Positions 34,087 to 44,200 of a stretch of 64,000 nucleotides of DNA are shown in pieces; positions within the stretch are counted from its first letter, which is position 1, and each line of letters starts with the position of its first letter. The stretch covers positions 55,724-119,723 of the forward strand of contig NZ_JAATJG010000014.1 in NCBI RefSeq assembly GCF_011927765.1, in the 5' to 3' direction. The stretch comes from Wenyingzhuangia aestuarii (lineage in GTDB: Bacteria > Bacteroidota > Bacteroidia > Flavobacteriales > Flavobacteriaceae). The notes beneath the pieces are model-generated. The model had not been told where the DNA came from and did not search any database. It saw only the letters and a program-made list of their open reading frames with translations. The position numbers and the translations under genes are program-made.

Positions 34087-34599
34087 TTAATTGGCACTAA
34101 AATAATCTTCTTGATTTGGTTCTCCTAGTTCGTCAGCCGTTAGTTTACGACACATTTCAAAAGCATTTTCTATGGCAATTTCTTCGGTCCATTTACCTAT
34201 TACTACATCGGGAGTTATAAAACTATATGCTACAATTCCGTTAAAATATTCATTTTCTACACTGTAATTAAAGCTAATTACTAAGGTATTGTTAAACACA
34301 AAACCGTAACCTGTTTGTTGTTGCTCTCCTTCTATTAACCAATTGGCTTCTATTTGGTTGCTTATTAAATCTATATTTAACAAACCCGTGTAGTAGCTGT
34401 CTTTAATATCGGGATTCCCTCCTACAATTTCATAAACACCACAAACATTAATCATGTTGATGGAGAAATCTGGATTGTATTCAGCGTGTTCCAACAATTC
34501 TTTTCTTTTAAAAAGCTCTTGTTCTTTAAGTTCTCTACCTACTAAGCCTAGTTTAGATTTATCGTACCAATGTTTTAAGGTTTGATGAAATGCATTCAT
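34087..34599 (-). CDS. hypothetical protein
   Basis: A 170-residue cytosolic protein, no signal peptide. The N-terminal 35 residues are a charged helix; the rest alternates beta-strand-like segments (GVYEIVGGNPDIKDSYYTGLLNID, YGFVFNNTLVISFNYSV, GIVAYSFITPDVVIGKW). Strand periodicity suggests a small beta-barrel, lipocalin- or META-like in appearance, but I recognise no family. It is 3 bp downstream of the phosphoesterase gene and probably cotranscribed. Confidence 0.6.
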   Translation of the reverse strand: MNAFHQTLKHWYDKSKLGLVGRELKEQELFKRKELLEHAEYNPDFSINMINVCGVYEIVGGNPDIKDSYYTGLLNIDLISNQIEANWLIEGEQQQTGYGFVFNNTLVISFNYSVENEYFNGIVAYSFITPDVVIGKWTEEIAIENAFEMCRKLTADELGEPNQEDYFSAN

Positions 34600-34602
34600 G
34601 TA

Positions 34603-35850
34603 TTAACTTTTTTGATGTAGGGTAATTACGGTAATTTCTGGCCAAATACCAACTCTCCCTGGAAAACCTAAGAATCCAAAACCTCTATTTACGTATAAAT
34701 ATTGTTCTTTGTTGTTATACAAACCTGCCCAACGTTTGTAAATATATTTTGAAGGACTCCACTTAAAACCTGGAATTTCTACTCCAAATTGCATTCCGTG
34801 AGTATGTCCAGACAAGGTTAAGTCTATCTGTTCTTTGTGAGGTATTACTTTTTCATCCCAGTGTGTAGGGTCGTGAGATAATAGAATTTTAAAATTGTCT
34901 TTATTAGCATTTTCTAAAGCTTTAGACAAATCTCCTATTTGTGGAAAAGGCGGTTTTCCCCAGTTCTCTACTCCTACAATATCAATTTGTTCTCCATTTT
35001 TAGAAATGGTTTTGCTGGTGTTGTTTAACAACTCAAAGCCCATGTCTTTTTGATGCTGGAACAAGTTTAACAAATTCTGTCTTTTTTCTTCAGAACTATT
35101 CCATCGTTTATGAGTTCCATAATCGTGATTTCCCAAACTAGAGAAGACCCCTAAAGGAGCTGTCATGCTTCCAAACAATTCTTTATAAGGAACAATTTCT
35201 ACCGCATCGTTGTTTACCAAATCTCCAGTAAATAAAATCAAATCGGGTTTTTGTTCTTTGATCATGTTTACCCCATGGGCAACTTCATCAATATCATCAA
35301 AACTACCAGAATGAATATCTGAAATATGTACAATTTTTAAACCGTCAAAAGATTTAGGTAAGTTTTTAAAAGACAGTGCTACTTCTTTTATTTTGTAATT
35401 GTATTTCCCTTTTGTAATTCCGTAAAGCATTGATAAGAACGGAATACTGGCCAAACCTAAACCTATTTGACCTATAAACTTTCTTCTTTCACTTAAATTT
35501 ACTGCTGTATTAGAACTTGAAAAAACATTCGCTATAAATTTCCCTACAAACTCAACAATTCTAACGACATCATCAAAAGCAGCTGTTAAGAACATTCCTA
35601 GTTTTAATGCTATAAAAGCAAAAGTGTAACCAAACCATAAATTGATGATTAAGGTTCCTTGCGTAGGTCTATTATCTATATTTAAAATAATTAAGGCAAA
35701 ACAAGCATAACTAACGAACATGCTTATACCGTAGAACCATTTAAAACTTAATTTAACAGTGTTGTTGGTAAAATAATTTTTAAAACTAGTAAGAAGATAA
35801 AGGTCTAAAACTAATAGTATGGTAACAAATATTAATATTCTTTGGATCAT
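34603..35850 (-). CDS. membrane-anchored metallophosphoesterase (YkuE/YaeI-like)
   Basis: A 415-residue protein with four N-terminal TM segments (about 5-25, 36-58, 66-90, 127-147) and a calcineurin-like phosphoesterase domain (about 165-400). Metal motifs: SDIHSG, TGDLV, GNHDYG, LLSHDP, SGHTHG. This arrangement occurs in YaeI-like UDP-2,3-diacylglucosamine or phospholipid phosphodiesterases, but the substrate is not certain. The active site is likely periplasmic or on the cytosolic face depending on topology. Confidence 0.9.
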   Translation of the reverse strand: MIQRILIFVTILLVLDLYLLTSFKNYFTNNTVKLSFKWFYGISMFVSYACFALIILNIDNRPTQGTLIINLWFGYTFAFIALKLGMFLTAAFDDVVRIVEFVGKFIANVFSSSNTAVNLSERRKFIGQIGLGLASIPFLSMLYGITKGKYNYKIKEVALSFKNLPKSFDGLKIVHISDIHSGSFDDIDEVAHGVNMIKEQKPDLILFTGDLVNNDAVEIVPYKELFGSMTAPLGVFSSLGNHDYGTHKRWNSSEEKRQNLLNLFQHQKDMGFELLNNTSKTISKNGEQIDIVGVENWGKPPFPQIGDLSKALENANKDNFKILLSHDPTHWDEKVIPHKEQIDLTLSGHTHGMQFGVEIPGFKWSPSKYIYKRWAGLYNNKEQYLYVNRGFGFLGFPGRVGIWPEITVITLHQKS

Positions 35851-35857
35851 TCTGTTT

Positions 35858-38800
35858 TTATTCTAAGGCTATTTTTTGAGTAAAACTACCATTATTAGTG
35901 GTTAACTTTACCACATACAAATGTGTTGCCAAATTTTCTAAGTTGATAGTCGTATGACTTGTGTTTAGGTTACTGGTTTGGGCAATTAATTTTTGTCCTG
36001 CCAGATTGTAAAGTTCTACTTGTTGGATGGTACCTTGTTCTAAAACGACATTCATGATTTTATTTTGAATGTAAATCACTGTTTTTGATTTGGTATCTAT
36101 GTATTCGGTATCTAAGTTTTCTGCTTCTTTAAACACCAAACTAAATCTATCTTGATGATCTCCTGAAGCTACTGTAGTAGTGTAGGTATTGTTTCCACTA
36201 ATTTTAGCAACGTTTCCTAATTCTTTATCTAAAAGATAGATGTCATTTGCTAAATTTTCTACATCGTCTATATTAAAGGTTACTTCCTTTTCTGAATCAA
36301 CGACCACTCCAATAGGTAGTTCTAAAGTTTCACTTACATTAGGTACACTTGTAATAATAAATCTATCGATGTCATTCTCTACAATCCAATAAGCATCGTT
36401 GTTATAGTAATCAAACATAAATGCATCTTTCCCTATTTCTTTTTCTAAAGTATTTCCTTCTAAGCTAGTTACCAATTGTCTATGGTAGGTTTTGTTATCA
36501 TTTGTTTGATATTCAAACCCTAAACGCACCAATGGCTTGATGTCGTTTAATGTTTTGGTATTGTTGGTTTTAAAGAAATGTCTGCTTCCATCATAAGGAA
36601 CTCCATCTCTCATGGTATTGCTAAAAGAAACAGTTCCTCCACTAGTACTATACACAATAAATCCTTGCCCAGGTTTTATGAATAAAGAAGGTGTGGTTGC
36701 CCCAGATACAGCTGTGCTCTCATCTTCTAAAGTAGCTGCTGCTACCGTTACTCCATTGGTAATTGTTGCATAGCCTCCACTATTATCTGTATCTGCATTA
36801 AAATGATCTCCAGTATCTACGGGTTGATCCCATAAATAAATGGTTCCATCAGTAACTGTATTATTCACTGTATTAAAAGCATTGGCACTAATAGTTGATG
36901 GGTATGGATTTCCTGTTAACAAGAACTTTCCTGCTGAAATAGACACATCAATGTCTCCATTGTTTGGCGTTCCTATTAAATTATAAGCATTGGCAGTGCT
37001 TGTTCCTTTCATGGTAAATCCTATTCCAGGTGCCATGCTAGTGTTTTGATCAATTTCTGTAAAATAATCATCATTATTTAGGGTATGAAACCAACGGGTG
37101 CTGAAAGTAGTTCCAAAACCATCTAAATCATTATTAATAAACCCTGGATTGCTATTATCTCCTAAAGTAGGTCCCTCGTTTATTTTTAAATTGTTAGCAA
37201 TACTAAATACCCCTCCTGTATGTACAGGTGATGCAAAGTAATTGTATCTGTAAATAGAACTGGTTGCTTCGTTTAAAATTTTATAAACACTACCTGATCC
37301 TGTATTTACATCTCCAGAAGCATTTGATTGAATTAACTCTGCCGAACCTTCTAAATACAAATTTCCATCTAATTCTAAACTATTAATTACTTTTACATAA
37401 CTAGCCGTAGGCACTGTTAGTATGCTTCCGGTAGCAATATTCATACAATCACAAACTGCATTTTCAGCTAGGGTTACATTTTCTAATATTTGAACAGACT
37501 TGCTACTGTCTGATGTAGAAATGGCATTTGCTGTTCCTGTACCTCCGTACCACACTCCATTTCCATAAATAACCAATCCTGTTCTTGTTTTACTTTGTAA
37601 AGTAAAGACTTCTCCATCTAACAAAGTAACGCCTGTAAACGTTAAAGTGCTTCCTGTTACAACTCCTGTAGTAATATTTTCTACAGTACCTGTATCAAAA
37701 TTTCCATCACCGTCTTGATCAATTAGTAAATCATAATTATCAGGATCTGGTACATTAGACAAATCAAAAGATAAAGTAACTGCTCCTACAGACCCCACAT
37801 TACGAACTTTCCAATCTCTATTTATTTTTTTAGAACTACGTAAACAAGTTCCTGAAGGAGTGTCTGCATCTTCTATAGTAACAGCTGTTCCTGCTGAATT
37901 GTTAGACCAAAACAAAAAGTCCATATTATCATCAAAACCACCTCCATTTAATTGATTGCTACTCGCTACACTTGTGTCAATAGACATGGTTAAAATAGCG
38001 TTTGTAGACTCTGATTTGGATTGTTTTTGAAACAGACCAGATTCTTCATCTAAACCAATGGCTGCTACTCCATAATTATAAGCAGTATTGTCAGAAGCAT
38101 CCCAAATAGTAGTTCCTACACTATTTACATAATCTCCAGATGTTCCGCCACCACTGGCATCTAAAGTAATTCCATATTTAATGGCTAAATAAGTTTGAAT
38201 TTTAATTCTGTCCGTATTACTAAGCGCTGTGTTATACGATATAATTTCTGCTATTTGTCCTGTAATAGATCTTACACCTCCACTTCGATCACTTCCTAAA
38301 GTATATTCTGTATTGGCTGTTTCGTTAGTTGTAAGAATTCTAGAATGAATTTCTGTTGTAGTAGGTCTTGCATGGGTTAATAAATCTGTAGACAATCCAT
38401 TTACATAAGAAGTACCTCCTTGAGCTTTTGCTGCAGTATAGGTAGCATTGTATACTTGAGTACCATCTGAATGTCCATGAAATAGACCATCTGAATTGTT
38501 ATTGGTAAAAGGAGTTTCCCACTCTCTAGTAGAGGTGTGATTGTATACAATAAAAAAGGAACGGATATCTAAATTTCCAGTCATTTTTAAATTGTCATCT
38601 CCATCAAAATCAACAACAGGATTGTAGTTTAATCCATTGCTACTTAATTGAGGACTTCCTGAATTGGTTGTGAAATCAAAAGAGTTTTCACTATCTCCCC
38701 AAGCTGTAATACTAGTTCCAGATGTTGTTAGGTTCGCATCTGACTTTAACCAAAAATTAAGTCCAGCCCCAATTCCTCCAGGTCCTGACAGCGTTAATCC

Positions 38801-41245
38801 TACCCCTAGGGTAAACGTTGCCCCATCTGCTAAACTAACATTGGTAAATGTTAACTGATTTCCAACTAAGGTTGCTCCTGTTGTATGAACAACAGCATTT
38901 GAAAAATTAGTATCTGTATCAATTAACAGAGCGTAATCATCTACATTGGTGGTATTGGTAATTCCAGATCCTATGGTAAAACTAATATCTATAGTTCCTG
39001 GGGTACCTGTTACTTGAGCTTTCCATATTCTTTCTACTCTATTGGTGTAAAAAGGACTTTTACCTGTAGATGTTAAACCTATAGTTCCTGAATTGTTACC
39101 TATTAAAATAAAATCTTGATTGTTGTCAAAGCTCGTTCCTTTGTCTATGATAAGTTGTGTAGAAGATCTAGGTTCTATAGATTTTTGTTGGTTTAATGCT
39201 GAATCTTCATCTTTACCAATCCCTATTACCTCATTATGATAAGTTGCATTTGCAGATGCATCCCATAGTATATTTGAAGAACTATCAGTATAATCTCCAT
39301 TGGTAATTCCATCAGTTGAATCTAAGGTCATTCCGTATTTAATTGCTAAATAGGAATATATTTTTGCTAAATCTGCATTTGAGAGTGCTTTGTTGTAAAG
39401 AATAACTTCTGAAACATATCCTCTAAATCCATTTGCATTAAATCCTCTACCCAAAACACCAGGATTATTCCCTGTTAATTCTGTTTTGTTTGTATGCGAG
39501 TTTGCAGAGAAAACACCATCTCTTAATTCTTGAATTACTTTTCCGGTACTTCCATCCAATTGACCCCTTACCAATGCTTTTGAGACTGCAGGAGTATCAT
39601 AATTATTTACAACAACATCAATGTCATTGCTATACTGTGCAAGGGTTAGTGCATTGTTATTTCTATAACCGAAATGCAATCCTTGATTGCTAGAAGATTG
39701 GGTAGTTCCTAAAAAGTAATTTTGAGTTTCTGTATTGTCTCTTTCTACAATGGCAATTATGTTGTAATCTGTATTGTTTATGGCATCTAAATCTAAATCA
39801 AAATATCCATCATCACCATCTAAAAAATAAACAGCCGGATTAAAGTTATGTATGTTTTCTTTATAAGTTGGAAAATTTGTGGTTCCTGCTTGGGTTGCAT
39901 GTGTAGCCCCTACAGTATTATTCCATTGTGTAATTGCTACTCCATCTGTAGTGGTAGAAGTACCAGAGTTTGCCTTAAACCAACTTACAATTCCATCATT
40001 AACATTCCCCGGTGCAAATAAAATAGAATTGATTCCTAAAGAAAAATAGTCACCATCAGAAAAATTCACATTGGTAAAGGTTAATACATTACCAACAATA
40101 ACCGCACCTGTAGAATGAGTAGTTGCATCTGTAAAATTGGTATCATTGTCTTTTAGGATTACATAATCCGATGCATTTCCTGTATTGGGTATATCTCCTC
40201 CCAAAGTAAAACTAACAGACACCAATCCGGGTGAGCCATTAGTTTCTACTTTCCATGTTCTTTGTGATTTGTTTAAAACTCCAATAGGCACATTACTTGA
40301 TGAAAATTCTAAAGAAGCTCCATCATGTCCAAAAATCATAAAATCTAAATCGCTTGTAAAACTAGCTCCTTTGTTAATGGTTAAATTAGATGAGGATAAT
40401 GACTCTGAAGCAGATTGGATATCAAATCTATTATCGTCATCTCTACCTAAAACAAAAATCTCATTATGAAAAGTGCTATTTACAGAAGCATCCCACACTC
40501 TAGTTCCATCACTAATAATATAATCTCCTGTGGTTCCTCCATCGGTATTGTCTTGAAAGATTCCATACTTAATTGCTAAATAAGTTTGGACTTTAAGCCT
40601 ATCTGTGTCCGATAAAACAGAACTATAAGCTATAATTTCTGCTATTTGTCCTGTGATTCCTCTAGCCCCTGTAAAGGTTCTATCTTGACCAATATAATAG
40701 GTTAAACTTGCATTTTCATTGGCCGTTAAAATTCTAGTATGAATTTCGGTACTGCTAGGTCTTGGGTGTGTTAACAAATCTGTAGACAAACCATTAACAT
40801 AAGATGCTCCACTTTTTGAACTTGTAGATGTCCATGTGTTATTATAAACTTGAGTAGCATCTGAATGTCCATGAAATAAGCCCCCATTACTATTGGTAAA
40901 GGGTGCTTCCCATTGTCTAGAAGATGTATGATTGTATACAATAAAAAAAGAACGAATATTTGGGTTTGTAGTGGCTCTACTTAAATAAGAGTCTCCCGAA
41001 AACTCAATTGCACTGTAATTATTAATTGCATTTGTATTTAGTTGGGGTGTTCCACTTGCTGTATTAAATACATAAGCATTGCTAGATTGGTCTGTCCAAC
41101 TCGTAACATTTGTTCCTGAAGTAGCAACTCCCATTTCGGCATTTAACCAAAGTGTTAAGTTTGTAGCTACATTTCCAGGAGATTGTGAGTATGTCTTAAA
41201 TAAGCATACAAACAATAGTATTGTTAATATTTTTGTTGTTTTCAT
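35858..41245 (-). CDS. giant T9SS-secreted surface protein A (LamG-like modules)
   Basis: A 1795-residue protein with signal peptide (about 1-20, cut at TYSQ). Three modules of about 400 residues: a ConA/LamG-like domain (WLNAEMGVATSGTNVTSWTDQS), then an IAEII..YS...D..K...YLAIKYGI motif (near residues 223, 632 and 1020), GDY.....VWDAS....YHNE, and a beta-domain (TWKVETNG.PG.VSVSFTLG). After about 1240 comes a conserved LYLEGSAELIQ... C-terminal block ending in a type A T9SS sorting domain (about 1720-1795). It is likely a cell-surface adhesin or glycan-binding protein. The YLAIKYGI region resembles what is catalogued as DUF8202 in Bacteroidota; that label is from memory. Confidence 0.85.
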   Translation of the reverse strand: MKTTKILTILLFVCLFKTYSQSPGNVATNLTLWLNAEMGVATSGTNVTSWTDQSSNAYVFNTASGTPQLNTNAINNYSAIEFSGDSYLSRATTNPNIRSFFIVYNHTSSRQWEAPFTNSNGGLFHGHSDATQVYNNTWTSTSSKSGASYVNGLSTDLLTHPRPSSTEIHTRILTANENASLTYYIGQDRTFTGARGITGQIAEIIAYSSVLSDTDRLKVQTYLAIKYGIFQDNTDGGTTGDYIISDGTRVWDASVNSTFHNEIFVLGRDDDNRFDIQSASESLSSSNLTINKGASFTSDLDFMIFGHDGASLEFSSSNVPIGVLNKSQRTWKVETNGSPGLVSVSFTLGGDIPNTGNASDYVILKDNDTNFTDATTHSTGAVIVGNVLTFTNVNFSDGDYFSLGINSILFAPGNVNDGIVSWFKANSGTSTTTDGVAITQWNNTVGATHATQAGTTNFPTYKENIHNFNPAVYFLDGDDGYFDLDLDAINNTDYNIIAIVERDNTETQNYFLGTTQSSSNQGLHFGYRNNNALTLAQYSNDIDVVVNNYDTPAVSKALVRGQLDGSTGKVIQELRDGVFSANSHTNKTELTGNNPGVLGRGFNANGFRGYVSEVILYNKALSNADLAKIYSYLAIKYGMTLDSTDGITNGDYTDSSSNILWDASANATYHNEVIGIGKDEDSALNQQKSIEPRSSTQLIIDKGTSFDNNQDFILIGNNSGTIGLTSTGKSPFYTNRVERIWKAQVTGTPGTIDISFTIGSGITNTTNVDDYALLIDTDTNFSNAVVHTTGATLVGNQLTFTNVSLADGATFTLGVGLTLSGPGGIGAGLNFWLKSDANLTTSGTSITAWGDSENSFDFTTNSGSPQLSSNGLNYNPVVDFDGDDNLKMTGNLDIRSFFIVYNHTSTREWETPFTNNNSDGLFHGHSDGTQVYNATYTAAKAQGGTSYVNGLSTDLLTHARPTTTEIHSRILTTNETANTEYTLGSDRSGGVRSITGQIAEIISYNTALSNTDRIKIQTYLAIKYGITLDASGGGTSGDYVNSVGTTIWDASDNTAYNYGVAAIGLDEESGLFQKQSKSESTNAILTMSIDTSVASSNQLNGGGFDDNMDFLFWSNNSAGTAVTIEDADTPSGTCLRSSKKINRDWKVRNVGSVGAVTLSFDLSNVPDPDNYDLLIDQDGDGNFDTGTVENITTGVVTGSTLTFTGVTLLDGEVFTLQSKTRTGLVIYGNGVWYGGTGTANAISTSDSSKSVQILENVTLAENAVCDCMNIATGSILTVPTASYVKVINSLELDGNLYLEGSAELIQSNASGDVNTGSGSVYKILNEATSSIYRYNYFASPVHTGGVFSIANNLKINEGPTLGDNSNPGFINNDLDGFGTTFSTRWFHTLNNDDYFTEIDQNTSMAPGIGFTMKGTSTANAYNLIGTPNNGDIDVSISAGKFLLTGNPYPSTISANAFNTVNNTVTDGTIYLWDQPVDTGDHFNADTDNSGGYATITNGVTVAAATLEDESTAVSGATTPSLFIKPGQGFIVYSTSGGTVSFSNTMRDGVPYDGSRHFFKTNNTKTLNDIKPLVRLGFEYQTNDNKTYHRQLVTSLEGNTLEKEIGKDAFMFDYYNNDAYWIVENDIDRFIITSVPNVSETLELPIGVVVDSEKEVTFNIDDVENLANDIYLLDKELGNVAKISGNNTYTTTVASGDHQDRFSLVFKEAENLDTEYIDTKSKTVIYIQNKIMNVVLEQGTIQQVELYNLAGQKLIAQTSNLNTSHTTINLENLATHLYVVKLTTNNGSFTQKIALE

Positions 41246-41289
41246 TTTCTACACATCTGTGATATATCATGCGAAGATAAATGATATGC

Positions 41290-44200
41290 TTATTCTATGG
41301 CTATTTTTTCGGTAAAACTACCCTTGTTTGTTGTTATTTTAACTAAATAAAGCTGTTGTAGTAACTTTTCTAAATTAATAGTCATTTTAGTAGACTCTGT
41401 ATTATTCTTTTTTGCCACTACCTTTTGTCCTCCTAAATTGTAGATTTCTACTTGTTGGATGGTACCTTGTTCTAAGACGACATTCATGGTTTTATTCTGA
41501 ATGTAAATCACAGTTTTAGATTTGTTATCAATGTACTCTGTATCTAAGTTTTCTGCTTCTTTAAACACCAAACTGAATCTATCTTGATGCTCTCCTGAAG
41601 CTACTGTAGTGGTGTAGGTATTGTTTCCACTAATTTTAGCAACGTTTCCTTGTTCTTTGTCTAAAAGATAAATGTCATTTGCTAAATTTTCTACATCATC
41701 TATGTTAAAGGTCACTTCTTTTTCTGAATCTACCACTACTCCAATTGGTAACTCTAAGGTTTCACTTAATGTTGGAACACTTGTTATGATGAATCTATCG
41801 ATGTCATTTTCTACCATCCAATAGGCATCATTGCTGTGATAATCAAACATAAATGCATCTTTTCCAATCTCTTTTTCTAAAGTACTTCCACTTTCTAAAA
41901 CTGTAGCTAACTGTCTATGTGCATATTTTCCATTCTCTTTTTGATATTCAAACCCTAAACGAATGATAGGTCTTTCTGTTAACGATTCCAGTGTTTTGGT
42001 TTGTTGAGTTTTAAAGAATTTACGACCTCCATCATAGGTAATTCCATCTCTTAAACTATTGGTAAAACTTACAGATCCATCATCTGTACCATACACTATA
42101 AACCCTTGTCCTGGTTTTATATAAGCTGTTGGCAATGTTGCTCCTGCAACAGGAGTGTCCGTTTCAGATTTAGCGGCTGTTTTTACACCATTGATAATGG
42201 TTGCGTACCCTCCACTATCATCTGTATCTGCATTAAAATGATCTCCAGTATCTCCCGGTTGATCCCATATATACACTGCTCCTTCTGTAACTCCTGATCC
42301 ACTTGGTCCGTTAGTTGTGTTAAAAGCATCTATATCTATGGTTGATGGATATGGATTTCCTGTTAATAAGAACTTTCCTGTAGAAATGGCTACATCAATG
42401 TCTCCATTGTTTGGGGTTCCTATAAAGTTATAAGCATTGGCGGTGCTTGTTCCTTTCATGGTAAACCCTATTCCAGGTGCCATGGTAGTGTTTTGATCTA
42501 TTTCTATAAAATCAAAATCATTATTTAAGGTATGAAACCAACGAGTACTAAAAGTAGTTCCAAAACCATCTAAATCATTATTGATAAACCCTGGATTACT
42601 ATTGTCTCCCAAAGTAGGTCCCTCATTAATTTTTAAATCATTCCCAATGCTAAACACTCCTGAATTGTGTACAGGTGATGCAAAGTAATTGTATCTGTAA
42701 ATAGAACTGGTTGCTTCGTTTAAAATCTTATAAACTTTTCCTGTTCCTGTATTGGTATCTGTATCCGTTTGTATTAATTCTGCAGATCCTTCTAAATAAA
42801 TAGAACCGTTAGATATTAAAGTATTGGTTACTTTTAAATACTCATCCGTAGCAACTGTAACTACAGCTCCATTGGCAATGTTTAAACATTTACAATTGTG
42901 AGATCCTGTTAAGGTTACATCTTCTGATATTTTTACAGATTTTACCAAATCTGTAGCAGAATCATTAAATTCTTGATCGGTACCTGCTCCCCCTACCCAA
43001 GCACCAACTTTGTACACTATATCGGAACTATTATCTACTAAAGTAAATACACAATCATTAGGTAGAGTTACATCTGTAAAAATAATATTATTTCCTGTGA
43101 TGGTTCCTGTAGAAATTGTTTGAATTGTTCCTGTAGTATAATCTCCATCACCATCTAGATCAATAATTAAATTAAAATCTCTAGAACTAAAAGCTGATAA
43201 ATCAAACTGAAGTGTAACATTTTGTACGTTTCCTGAATTGCTAATTTTCCAATCTCTATCAAATTGTTTTAAACAAGCATTTTCAGAACTTATATGATCT
43301 ACTAAACTAATGCTTGAAGTACTTCCGTTATTTCCCCATACTAAATAATCTAAGTTATCATCAAAAGCACCAAAGTTTAATTTATTGGTTGCTGTTACTG
43401 AACTGTAGATGGATATAGCTAAAATATCATCTGAACTTTCTGACTTAGATTGTTTTTGAATTAAGTTAGAAGCTACATCGTATCCAATACCTGCAACATC
43501 GTTATGATATGCACTGTTTTCTGAAGCATCCCAAATGGTATTTCCTGCACTATCTAAATAATCTCCATTTGTTCCCCCTCCTGAGTTGTCTAAGGTGATT
43601 CCGTATTTAATGGCTAAGTAAGAGTGTATTTTCTTTAATTCGGTATTTGTTAGTGTTGAATTGTATATAATCATTTCTGAAATAGCTCCTTCAAAACCTT
43701 GCGTAGCAGTATCATATGCATTTCCTAAAAATCCATTTGAAAGTCCACCATCTCCTCCTAAAGCAGTAGTGTTCCCATCGTTATTAGAAACTTCTATACC
43801 ATCTTTTAATGCTGCTATGGTTTTTCCAGAGGATTGATCTAAACTTGCTGTTATTAAAGACGATGAAGATGTTGTAGGATTATAACCTCCAACTGTCACA
43901 TCTACATCATTTCCATATTGAGCAAGCGTAAGACTTGTATTGGTTCTATACCCAACATGCAATCTTTGATTTCCGGTACCAGAAGAAGTAGTTCCTAAAA
44001 AGTAATTTACATTTTTAACATCATCTCTCTCTATCACGGTAATGATGTTATAATCATTTGCTCTTAAATCATCTAAATTTACATTAAAGTAACCTTCATT
44101 TCCGTTAGTAAAATAAACAGACGGATTGTAGTTGTGTAAATTCTCTGCATAGCTTGGATAGTTTGTAGTCCCCGCTTGTATAGCATGATTGGTTCCTTTT